From the NCBI GenBank assembly GCA_038496675.1, contig CM076661.1, positions 9,770,209-9,834,208 on the forward strand: DNA of 64,000 nt. Direction: 5' to 3'. Of the stretch, positions 39,311 through 50,504 are shown piece after piece (positions within the stretch are counted from its first letter, which is position 1; each line of letters begins with the position of its first letter). Made by a program: the position numbers and the translations under genes. This DNA comes from Rachycentron canadum (Eukaryota; Chordata; Actinopteri; Carangiformes; Rachycentridae). The notes under the pieces are model-generated. The model had not been told where the DNA came from, did no database searches, and saw nothing but the letters and a program-made list of their open reading frames with translations.

Positions 39311-40149
39311 CCCTTGTTCTAATTTTAGTCTGAGGTCTTAATAGCTCTGCAGATACTGTCTGAAACACTAATGTCACTGTTAAACTGGGGCTGGGGCATG
39401 GTGACGTGAATGAGAAAAACACCATGGGTTTTTGCTCCAATTTTTATTTTTTATTTTTTATTTTTAAAGAATCCTATAAATTATTCACCATAGTAGTTAA
39501 ATGTTGGCTCTCAAAACATTAATACAACACGTTTTTGCTAAATAAAAATGAATGCTTCTTGTATGTATACTGAGCTTATTATATTTGTCTACTCATTTGA
39601 TTGTTCTGAATAATTGGTAAGGTCACAAATTTAAATGTAACAAAAATAGGCCCTAATATTTTTAATTTCCAGTTTATCCCCCAGTAACTGAATTTTAGGA
39701 TATTCTGTAACTGTAACTGTATTTCTTGGCCACTTGACAGTCATTTGATGACTTTGCCTGATGGTTTATCATGATCTCAAAATTGGCATCATAAATCCTT
39801 CTTAAGCCTCAGTTAACTTGGCCCACTTTTTAGCCACCTTTTCCAGGACAATCATTGCACCTGTCACTGCTAGTGCTTGAGTTGTTAAGTGACAGTAGTC
39901 ACTCTAGTCAAATGGTAAAGTGTATTTGTTGTGCAATGTTAAACACATTTGGTCTAATGTAAGACAACCCAACTTTTTCAAGTATAATATCTAATACAGG
40001 CTGATGTGATATTTCTTCCTACTATACATTTCACTTCCCAGCAAATTCTTTTGTCCCATTCTATTGCTATTTCTGCTTCTTTCTTATCTCCCTCTGCTCT
40101 GTTTTTGCTTCGGCCCCTCTCTCCTTGTCTGCTCTGTCGTTTGCTTTGT

Positions 40150-40360
40150 TTAATCGCCAGGCTAACGTGCTATGACACGTTCTTATAGCACACCGTCACC
40201 ACTGCTGCCAGGAGCCACGGAAAGCCACATTCAGCTTGGCACTTCTCCCCCCTCCTGCATGCAGCCACAGTGACGGCCCCAGAAAACATTGCATTTGTCA
40301 CCGGTTATGATTAATGGCTTTGCTGATTGCTGTTTGTGGCCATCACCACACCTACATATT
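40150..40360. promoter_or_regulatory. Candidate conserved noncoding element, intron 1
   Basis: A non-repetitive block with TTTAATCGCCAGGCTAACG, GTGACGG (CREB-like half), GGTTATGATTAATGGC, TGATTGCTG and TTTGTGGCC (RUNX-like). It is followed by ordinary AT-rich intron. The role is inferred from word content and position only. Confidence 0.27.
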
Positions 40361-43300
40361 CTGCTTTTAGCATACATATTCTCAGGGGTTCAGCCAGAGA
40401 AGAGGAAGACATAAACTATGCCTCCAATCTGTCAGTATTTCAGACTTGATTTCAGTGTTAAAATCATGGTTTGATTTGATGGACTGCCAAGTAAATTTTT
40501 TTCTATTTTTGAGTGAAAGACTCTCAGAAGCCAAATTTAAACGTGACCATGTGTTTTAGCTGTGGGTATATAACACATGATTTTATTTTCAAATAAGATA
40601 TCATACGTCTGTAGTTGTAATAATCCTGGTGAGTTTGCTGTATTCTGCTATTAAAGGTAGAAGAAGCAGTGACCCCATGGTTTACAGCTTTGTGCAACAT
40701 TGGCTTCCTCTGTTGTCACTCATCGTGGTCAAATTATGAAACCGGTAAGAGTGGGGGTTGATGGGTGATAGAGAACAGCTGTGTGTTTCTGTAATCTGTT
40801 TTTACTCTTTCTCACTAGACTAGATATAAAGCAATAGCTATTAAGGAAAGGAATGGAGAGGTGTAGTGCTATTTCCTTCTTTTTTCCTGCTGTATTTGTT
40901 TAGCAGATTTTTCTGTGAGGCAGTTTTCCTCCTCCTTCTGTGAGGAGTGTTATTTCTGTGGGTTCGCTCTCTCAGGGGAACCTTGCCTACAAACACACAA
41001 AAGCTTATTAGCTCGTGTGTGGGTGTTTTTAATGTTAAGTTAGGTGTTTGTCTTCATATGTACTATATGTACTTGAGTTTGTGTCAGGGCACACACATTC
41101 CTTTCCTATGTTGGACCACAATTAAATGTTGTGTGACTTCTTATCGGTGTGTTTGTTTTCAGGCGGCTTCAGCTCATTAATGAGATCAGAGAGTGGAACG
41201 TGCTGCTTTCGGGGAGGTACTTGGCTGGGATATAAACATGAACATGTACACTCTCATACCCCAGATGAATATATTTTCTGAAATCTGCACAATAGTGTAT
41301 CCATCAGGCAGATTGTCTTACTGAGTGTGTGTGGAAGCACTTTTTCATAGTACAAATCATAAACCATTAATTCCCAATTTGGATGAAAGCATAGTTCCTG
41401 TTTTGGCTTGTCATTTACCCATGAGATAACTGAGAAAGTATAAATGTGCATGTGAGCATTTTTCCGTATTTTATTACTTTTTTACGTAGCTCAGAGAAGA
41501 GAAGATCCAGAAACCTTGTTATGCCAGTCGTTTATTTAGTGGCCTATCTACTTAAAGACCTGACGCTGGAGCTTTTTACCCAGCCTGCCTTAGGAGAATC
41601 CCTGACACACAACATAAATCTCTCCTGGCTTCCAGCATGCCGCACCGTCATTTCTGTCTAGAGCCATTTAGACACCTCAGTCTGTGGGGGCCAGCACTTT
41701 TATCCACATCATGTCAGGGTTCAGGAACTATGTGGATGAGTCACTGCAAAATAAAACTGAAATGTGTTTCTCAGTACCATTTTGTCAGTTTGCATTGTGA
41801 GACATAAACAAGGAGATTATGGCACAAATTTAAATGTACCAAATATGTTAATACTTTGCAAGTCTGCCACACAATACACTCATGCCATATGTACATTGAA
41901 AAAGTTTGGTTGCTATAGTTACAATATTTCTCCTGTCCATGCTTACTGAGATGATCTCTTTGAGAGAAGGTAACAAAATACGAAAATCCCATCCAGCGCA
42001 AAAAGCCAAAGCTAATATAATGCTTCAGCAGGCAGGGTCGAATCTAATGTGTATTCCAAAGTTTTTTCTGCCTTTTTATGTGACTGTCCCTTTGCTATAG
42101 CTCACCAAGTAAACACTTCAAGAAGAAACATTAGAAGACGACCAGCAGGTTGAGAATTTACCTGTTATGGGTGGCATGACATGTTACTGAGGTGTATGTA
42201 TATGTTGGGAGTTTCGAGGGTTGGGGCATAACACAGTTTATTTTCTTTGGCTGTAATTTACAAATTTACCCTTTATGCTCCACATATCAGCTAAGCAGCT
42301 ACACATAGAAGCATCTAGTTCCCACTCAGCTACTCACACTGTTTTGCCAAAAATGAACTTTTGAAAAATAGTGAAATAAGGCGCAATGTAAAATTCATTT
42401 AGTTTACAGCAGGTCAACTTTATGGGGGCAGGGTAGGACGTCACTACTTACAAGTGTAGTCACATAGACACAGCCTAGACATTCTTGTTCTATTCATTAT
42501 TACCCTTTCTCTCTGAATCTGTGAAAAGAGGATGATTGGATGCCATGGGGAGAACGACTTGCACCCCAATGTGTTTTAGACTACTGCAAGTAACAGACAC
42601 AGTTGGGTAATGCTGTCGCAAATGAGTTGGTGTGTTTGATGTAGACATTTCCAGAGATATAACATTACCTTAATTGGATTGAACAATGGTGATCCACAGT
42701 TGTCGTCTGATCTATTCCTGCTTGTCCAGCATTGCTTTTATTTATTAGGAAACCATATAATTTATTTGTTCATAGGGCTACAAAACCAAAATAAGATAAT
42801 ACATGTACTACCACACTCCTACTATCTATTTAATTATTTCAAGAACTCTGGTATGTTGACATTAAAGTTCACCAGAATACATGTTGTGTAATGCAAGCTC
42901 TTTGGACAGAATATATCATACCAAAATTTGGTATGTGCCATGCAGAAACTGAAATGCGTGTGCTCTTCTTAGCTATGCTGATAGTACAGCAAACTCATTA
43001 ACAGCACAGGAATAGTTTGTGCATGAACATCAAAGGATTGTGCAGTACAGGCCTACTGTTAAATCAAAGATTAGAAAGTAAAAATAAGACAGAAGCATAA
43101 GGAAACTTCTTTTTTTCCTTCACAAAGAGGGAGGGTGAGGGAGAAGCAGCTGCGACTTGACGATAAGACCCAGGAATGCATACGTTTTCATGGCTCGGTC
43201 ACCCCCACCAATGCACACTATACTTCGGCTCTCTGCTTTAAAAGAAACCTCCGTCTTTCATATGCTTGGCCTGCCAAACCCCTAAACTGTTGAAGTGGAG

Positions 43301-43908
43301 TGTCGTCTTGGATAAAGTTGTCTGTGCTGTGAATAAAGGGTAGGAATGCATTAAACGCCCAAATCCTTTCGCTTGCAACGGGTACCCAGGCTTTGTGATT
43401 GCTAAAGTGCACAGCTTTAAAGTGAAAAGGCTTGTTCCTCGCTTGAGTCTTGTTTCACTCAGCAGCAGCACATTTAGGTCTGACTGTGATTACTCTAGTT
43501 TCTTAGACATAACCACCACATTTCATATGTCTATATTTACATCAGCTTCCAAGCCATTTCTTCACCTGTTTAAATCATTAATTGAGCAGGTTTGCCTTTG
43601 CAAGTAGAAAAAGATGGAATGACTCCCAACACTATAGGTTCTTGATCTGAAATGGCCATAAACAGGAAAGACTTGTTCAGTCTCTCTGCAGAGTTGAACA
43701 TTTGATCATTTTGGCTTTAAGATTAATTGGTGTTAGACTCAATCTGTCTCAGGTGCCAGATATTATCAGCCTAATACCAGGCATCACAAGGCATCTAAAG
43801 CTGCTTTCCTGAGGCAAAGCTGATCACACACTGATTACCCACCCATTACATTTCTTTTGCTCCTTCACTCTCTTTTCACCCTCTTTTACTCTTTTTCTCT
43901 CTCTCACT

Positions 43909-43910
<2 letters not shown>

Positions 43911-43942
<32 letters not shown>
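43911..43942 (+). repeat. (CA)16 microsatellite
   Basis: A perfect CA run after a pyrimidine-rich stretch (CTCTTTTACTCTTTTTCTCTC at about 43881-43904). Confidence 0.97.
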
Positions 43943-43944
<2 letters not shown>

Positions 43945-46054
43945 GCGTATGAACAGGTTTGCTCTGCATGGTCAGAGGACGTTTTGCTGTGAGCTACAGG
44001 GTGAGGACAAAGCAGTTATGGAGCAGGTCTATTTTTGGGCTCTTAATGGACTTGTTCCCATTCTCTAGTGGAGCAGGCCTAGCTGAATGATCTTCACCAG
44101 TCTTAAACCTGATTACAGTACCTCCTTCTGGACTTCTCCATTGTTTTGTAATTTTACTCTGCTCTCTTTCTTCCTCTCTCCCTCTGGCTCTATCTTTGAT
44201 CTCTCCTCTCCACTCCATTCTCCCAAATTTGTCCTCATGCTGTGTTTACATTCATTAGATCACGTTAGATCAGAAGGGCTGCAACATTTGAAAATATTCC
44301 TACCTCCTTTGGTTATTTTTCCATCCTCTACTTTTTCTCTCCTCATCTTAACCACTCCTGAATAGTTCTGCTAGTGATTCTGCTAGTGTTGCCACTATGT
44401 GGTCATTGTTTTTGGCATCAGGCTGGGTGAATAGATTAAAGTTTCTATATCCCATGGTGCTGTGCTCCTGGTGGCTGACTCTGTCAAATACCACTCCTTC
44501 AGATGAGTAGATCGACTTAATGGATTTTCTTTATTCTCTGTTCCTTCTTTCTTTTCTTTCCTTTTGCACATTAATCTTTGACTTAGGCATAATTCAACTG
44601 TGGCCTGTGAGGGGATGATGGCTTCTACGTTGTTTTTGTGGGCAGCTTTTGGTATGGTAGGGATAGTTAGTCTATTAAAGAACCATTTATGTTTATTTTC
44701 ATATTGCTCAATAGTAAATAATTTTTTAAAGGTTAGATTTAAGTTAAACGTTGTACTTGAGAATTTAAATTATTAAATGTTGTTTATATCCTAGGGCTAT
44801 CTTTTATCTTTTTGAAGTGTTGAAGCATTAACCCCAAAATCTTGGTGCCAATATTCAGGCATCTTCTGAAATTTGACCAAAAAGAATTAACTAAGGTCCA
44901 CCAACTCATCTTTTTGTCTTCCTCAGTAGATGGCGTTTCCTTGGTTGTGAGGAAACATGACCTAAGCATTGAACCAAGTGTTAGACTTGGGTCACATGAT
45001 GACACGTGAAAAAAACTTCAACCAATATGGGGAGATGCCTTGAAAATGCCTGAAAGCTCCAAAAAAGGGAAGTAAATGGACCTTGAGTTACGTTTTTATG
45101 GTCTTACTTCTTTTCCCAAGGTCAAGAATGAATATTGACATCCAACTTCAACCCACTAGACCCCACTTTTATTCTCTTAACTTATGGCCACATCCTCTCC
45201 CATTTCCTCAGTCCACTGCCCATCAAACCCCACTGCCTGCCATTCTCCTCTCCTGCATCCTGTCCCCTGGGTGTTCATCTCTCTGCACTGCCAAAATCAC
45301 TGAGAGGATGAGGAGAAATCTTCTCTTTACTTGAGCTCACAAAGGGCAGATGAAATTTGAGAAAAAAGGACAGAAATTGATAGAAACAAAAAAGCCAGAG
45401 GTGAAACGTGCTTCAACTTACACTGAGGCAGAAAAAAGCAGTGCGAGTCAAGAGGAACACAACAGCTCTCTGCTTGCTCAGCACTGTGGTAAATTCTTCC
45501 TCTTTCCTTTATCTTTGTCTCATCAAACCTTCTTCCACATTGCCCTCCAACTATACTCAAGGTTGATTTTTGTTTCATCCTGACAGATGTCTCAGTAAAA
45601 AACTAAAACAGAGATATTATTATCTCTTCCATTGTCTGTATTTATGTGTGTGTGCATGAAGCCACCCCCCACAGGTAAATACGCAGCTCTGACAGGAGTG
45701 TGTGTGTGTGTGTGGTTTGCAAAGTCAGATTGTGGATGACACAATGGCATGATGCTGAGAGAAGGCTGAAGGGAAGAGAACAGGAAATTTGTCACCATTC
45801 CTAATATAACTGTTAAACACATGCGTAATGCAGATTTTTACCATCTAATGCCAGAGTTGAAGAAAAGTTCTCATTTTGATAGCCTACTCTTCTCTCACTC
45901 CAGTTTATTTTTTTCCCCCCTCCTTTGTCTTTCTTTCCAAGATAGTGATGCTCAGTCCCCCTCCCTTGTGTCTTCCTTACAAAATCAGCCTTTTCTGCTG
46001 GGGTGGACAGCTAGACAAATGATTTTGTCGGTCGTGCAAGGCAGGGGGTAATTT

Positions 46055-46215
46055 TTAGGTGAGCACAGCGCTTCAGAAAAGACTTGCTGCGCTTAAATTA
46101 GAGGTTGTCAAATGCTGCACGTCTCCACTGATGGCCCAGCACGGCCCCCTTATGTTAATGTGGCATTTCAGTAAGAGGAAATAGAATTAGGAGGAGGGCT
46201 GCTGCTTGTGGTTAC
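46055..46215. promoter_or_regulatory. Candidate conserved noncoding element, intron 1
   Basis: A non-repetitive block with CGCTTAAATTAGAGG, CCCTTATGTTAATGTGGC and TTTCAGTAAGAGG, about 2.2 kb before exon 2. The texture resembles a developmental enhancer. There is no coding potential and no low complexity. This is an inference only. Confidence 0.22.
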
Positions 46216-47148
46216 TGGGCTGCATTGTCACATGTGCACACTTCTTTTTATTTTCTCTTGTTATCTGAAGGACTAATGTTCTTAGATACATTAGAATTTG
46301 CATATATATTTATATATATCCCACAGAACGCTGGCTCCTCTTAACTCGTCATTGATGGCTCCTACACACATGCTCAACCCACCAGTGGTGTGTTAAATCA
46401 CTGTTTTATGAATGTTGGCTTGAAGAAACAGGCAAGAAAGATACTAAGCCAGTAGGTGCATTTTATTTTGCAGCATGCCTGTTAGTAGTGATAGCATTTT
46501 CAAGAGAGGCTAGCAACAAATGACCAGGCTGCATACCAACAGCTTTGGACGTTAATCCAACAACGTGGTGAAAATACTGTCTCTAACCACTAGCACAAAG
46601 TTTTATGAAGTTGGGGATTCTTTTGGATAAACAACATGCATTCATTTGCAATTAACTGTTGTGTTTTCCAGTTACTCCATATATTAGACTGTCCTGATCT
46701 CCCCCCGTGTGATCTTTCACTGCCAAACCCCTCTCTTCCTACACAAAGCCCAAATGTGGCCTGAAGCCACCGGTGTCCGTTAGGACTGATGTAATCTATC
46801 CACTGGGCTAGATACCATGAGGATGAATTCATCTTTAGGGAGGACTGGGAGTATCTATGTGGACTACAGAGTGATGAAGTCATGTGGTTTGGGAAGCAGT
46901 TGCTCTGGGCCAAGTCCTTTGGCTTGTTTGTGCAATTCCAACGTGTCCCCCTGTGTTGTCCACACAGCTGCAGGCCAGATGTGTATGCTTGTCAGCATCC
47001 ATGAGCCATCAAACACACCTCAGTCTGTCATCAATGTTATCTGTTTTCAGCTAAACAAGAAATCACAGCAAACTAATTCCATAAATAAAATCAACAAGTT
47101 TCCTCATGTCTTTTCACAGAGTGCCTTATAATTTGACAATTGTAAAAA

Positions 47149-47163
47149 ACTAACTATTATAAC
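47149..47163 (+). promoter_or_regulatory. Quaking response element match, upstream of exon 2
   Basis: ACTAAC at 47149-47154, five-base spacer, TAAC at 47160-47163. This fits the published ACUAAY-N(1-20)-UAAY consensus on the sense strand, 1.2 kb before exon 2. Several such matches are expected by chance in 64 kb. Confidence 0.25.
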
Positions 47164-48345
47164 TTAAAACAAAGACAAAAAAAAAAATCACTGAAACCTA
47201 ATTATTAACCTCCCCCACCCACCCCGTCAGTGTAAGGATAAAACTTGGAGGTCAAACATGCTTTGCAAGTGGCATTATAGTTCAGTATCAGGTTCCCCTG
47301 CTAGAGTTTAATATAGAGCACCCAACTGCCTGGAAGTCTCATGAGAGATGGAAATAGTGCCTAACAGCTGTCCCCACTCCACCTCGGACAAATAATTCCT
47401 TGAGTCCTCACCAGCCATAAAATTTAGTTTCAACTTTTCAACCTCAAACTTAAAAAATCTTGTCTTTGTAGAAGCCTCTCTTGGATTGCATTTTCTCCTA
47501 CCCTCTACTGCTGATAAGCTTTTTGGTTCAGCGATGGCATGACTGTTTCGTATAGTGATGGCAAACGTAGGAAGTTAGAAAGTGTGACCAGCGTGTCCTT
47601 TATTAACGGGTGTTACAACCGCAGCTGTCGATCCTCATCCAACTGTGACACTAACTCAACACGAACATTATGCACACACAGACACACGGGATGAATGAAT
47701 ATGTTTTCTCAACCAGCAGAGCGCAGCTTTCCTTTGGTGTGTGAATTTGTGTGTGCTACCAAGTCATGGTGCGGTGCACACAAATTAAAGGGAAATGTGT
47801 ATGTGTGGAAGAGGGAGAGGTCCATTAGTTTTATCCAACAGAGGGAGCAGATCTAAAGGCATATACCTGAGCGTTTCTCTGTCTCATCTCCTCACCTTCC
47901 CAGCCACTCTCATAGGCTTCTCTATTAGAGAACAGCTGCTGAGGAGAAGCAGGCAGGAAGAGGAGACACTGGCCTTAACACTTCAGTAATACAACGCTTA
48001 ACTTCTGTCTATCATGTAGAATTACCTGCATAAATTCACAGGGGAGTTATTAATGAAAAATTGCTGTTTCCTGCTCAGTTGTCATATTTTTACACTCACA
48101 GGCTTGTGATGTATTCTCCAAAAACAAAGTTACACTGTATAGTTTTCTATAAACGACATAAAGTATTCAAAGCAATTGATACATTTCTGTTGTTTTTTCT
48201 ATACTCTCTTTACAGCAAAGATTTACAGCTACATTAAGCCTGTGCCCAGAAGTTAAAATCAATATGACAGTGATATATTAAAAACAAAATTGTTCAGTAG
48301 TAATTCAGTTGCTTACGACAATGTACATATTTTTGTGTGTTTCAG

Positions 48346-48488
48346 AGATCAACAGAGTGCGTAAAGATATGTACAGTGACACAGTGAATGGCCTTGTGGA
48401 CAGACACCCGCTGGAGCTGCCCGAGCCTATCGGACCCATCGTCCACCTGCAGGAAAAACTGTTTGTGCCTGTCAAAGAGTATCCTGAT
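48346..48488 (+). CDS. qki: Quaking, coding exon 2
   Basis: This exon completes the split Glu codon and adds 47 residues: INRVRKDMYSDTVNG, then LVDRHPLELPEP and IGPIVHLQEKLFVPVKEYPD. It covers the second helix of QUA1, the linker, and the first strand of the KH domain (FVPVKEYPD). The acceptor is preceded by a weak pyrimidine tract (ATTTTTGTGTGTTTCAG); the donor is GTAAGT at 48489. The exon ends in phase 0 after Asp. Mammalian QKI has a different linker (around NGSTEKRSAELPDAV as recalled), so the LVDRHPLELPEP linker marks a fish-type paralogue. The reading frame stays open for 66 codons into intron 2, with a stop at 48687-48689. Confidence 0.96.
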
Positions 48489-48569
48489 GTAAGTAGCTGG
48501 TTTACACATCTCACACTTTGTCAGTTGTCCCATAGTGCTAATAGTATTGGAGCATTTAAATGTTTTAGG

Positions 48570-48589
48570 ACTAATATATACTCTGTAAC
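48570..48589 (+). promoter_or_regulatory. qki: Quaking response element match after exon 2
   Basis: ACTAAT at 48570-48575, a ten-base spacer, then TAAC at 48586-48589: a complete match to ACUAAY-N(1-20)-UAAY in the sense RNA, starting 82 nt downstream of the exon 2 donor. A further TAAT lies at 48539-48542. Quaking is known to bind near exons to regulate splicing, so the site could mediate self-regulation. Binding is not shown. Confidence 0.4.
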
Positions 48590-50485
48590 CAGCAGACAAA
48601 TCATTTCTCTTAAGGAAAATACAGAAAATAATTGTGAGGTACATAAAATCAATCATGTGGTATGTCTACAGGAATCTTTGCATTTATAGCTGTAATAGAT
48701 CCACAATTCCTATATCTGTAGACATGTATACTCTCACCTACACGCATATAACACTTTCCTTTACAGACAACTGCCAATAGTGCAGCAATCTGTTATACAT
48801 TGTTTCTCTCTTATTCTTTCTGTTCCACAGTTTTACTCACTTCCCTCTTAACTCTGTCTTCTTTACTCTCTCTCATATTTTGCTCTGAAAAACATGTAAC
48901 TCCACCCTGACTGTTTTAGTTTGTCAAGCAAAAGTTGCTGGACTCATAGGTATGTGTGCAAAGTTGGACTAGTGGACAAGTTGTTTAGGTTTACTAGTGC
49001 TGAGAGGGAGAGAAAGAGCATGATGAAAGGTAAACTGCAATACCAGTTCCAATTCCAAAGTTATAGGAGTTCTTTTGGACTTGGCACTTATTATTATTTA
49101 AGTGTATCAGTATTATTACTTGTTGGAATCGTTTTGGTTTTTTTTGCACAGATCAGTTGGGGGAAGAATAGTACTTGGAGGAATTGTCATAGTGGTTGTA
49201 AAGATGAGGGGGATGGTGGCAAAACTGAAGAGTCAGTAAAAGGCTTGTCTGAAGAATGATGGATGTTTTTGCCTATATGTGTCTGCTATATGTGTAGCTT
49301 GCATTGGGTGTTTTAAGTTTTGACAATGGTCAGTCAGCCACCGTCCTCACCCCGTGGGGGGGTCTTGCACACTCACGAATGGTTGCGTCACATCTTGAGG
49401 AGCAACGTTTCTCTTCGTAATCCCAGCAGTTTGCAGTGAGCAAATGAATGGAGGGAGGTGACGAAGGATAAGGGACACCGTAGAGCAGGGCAAGGTCCAG
49501 CCAACCGTGGATTGCATTTTCCCCCTGACAGAATTGATAAAGGGCACCAGGGAGTGGATGGGATAAGCTGAGCTCCAGCTGACCTTCAGACCAAACCCAG
49601 CCTAGGAGCCCACAAGCTAAATCAGCCAACCAAATCCCAAGTCTTTCACATTTCATCTGTTTTGGCAACACTTGAGGTCCTTGAGCAGTTCTCTAATTAG
49701 CTGTGAGAATCATATTTGCACTTGGTACTGCTTTTGTGTGCTAATAGCTTTAGTTTTTATGATTATGAATAACTATAATAATATTTAATTAACTTGACGT
49801 GTGTACAGAAATCCATGATTTGCATAGTGCGTCATTTAAAACAAAGTTTACAATCAGTTTAACCTAGACAACCACGCCTTTGTGATATTATAAATACATT
49901 ATGTGTACTTGTATACCATGGATGATTAGATAACGTACATAATCATCTTCTACACTGAAAGGAAAGTGTGAATGTGGTTGGACTGAACCTTTATGGCTGA
50001 TGGATCAGTTAGTTAATAAACAGTTGTCTGGTCAGATTTCATTGGTCAACTTCATTGGTCAACAAGTTACCGTTGTAGCCAGCTATTTTTACAGGGCTTT
50101 TCTGATACTGAGGTCTGATTTCCCTCTCTATATAGCATGCTATTTAAAGATTCATCAATCAGCCACCACCACATTAAAACTAGTTATTCGTTTTATTGCT
50201 GGTCGGAGAATATCATTTATACAAGAGTGAAGAAGCATTGTGAAAATCTGTGAAACATTTGGTGCCACCTGTGGCCGTAAAGAAACTAATAGAATGACAC
50301 TATCTCTTTCAAACACACAGACACACACACACAAAGACACACAACCACACAAACTATTAAAAGTGTGGCATCCTCGGATGACCCCATGTTCCCTTTGCTG
50401 GATGTGCTACGCTGCTCTGAACAGAGCTGGGCTGTAACTCAGTATTGTGTTTACGAGCTGCTGGGAAAGCTACTAAATTAATTAG

Positions 50486-50504
50486 GCTTCCCCCTGGTGG
50501 CTGA
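50486..50504 (-). promoter_or_regulatory. CTCF-like site
   Basis: CTTCCCCCTGGTGGCTGA contains CCCCCTGGTGGC (50490-50501), which equals the reverse-strand core of the vertebrate CTCF consensus (GCCACCAGGGGG). The flank is weaker than consensus (TT rather than CG before the C run). A role as insulator or loop anchor in qki intron 2 is inferred. Confidence 0.4.

Larger units (their letters stand above)
23671..48345 (+). other. qki: qki intron 1 (24.7 kb)
   Basis: The donor is GTAAGT at 23671 and the acceptor is TTTCAG ending at 48345. If intron 1 were retained, the frame would stop after three codons (Gly-Lys-Cys-stop). I see no coding exon inside. It holds two long T runs near the start, (CA)n at 43911, a fish repeat tail at 36423, T runs at 31621-31637 and about 38539-38555, and (TTTA)n at about 33953-33975. 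There are three regulatory-looking stretches (39080-39310, 40150-40360, 46055-46215) and a Quaking-element match at 47149. The rest is AT-rich and unremarkable. Confidence 0.85.

Noticed and set aside
44925..44945. Possible second CTCF site (AGTAGATGGCG)
   Set aside because: Lacks the C-run and CCACCAGGGGG-type core; the match is too weak.
48309..48689. 126-codon open frame treated as an independent gene
   Set aside because: It is qki exon 2 read together with intron sequence on both sides. Only 48346-48488 is supported as coding.
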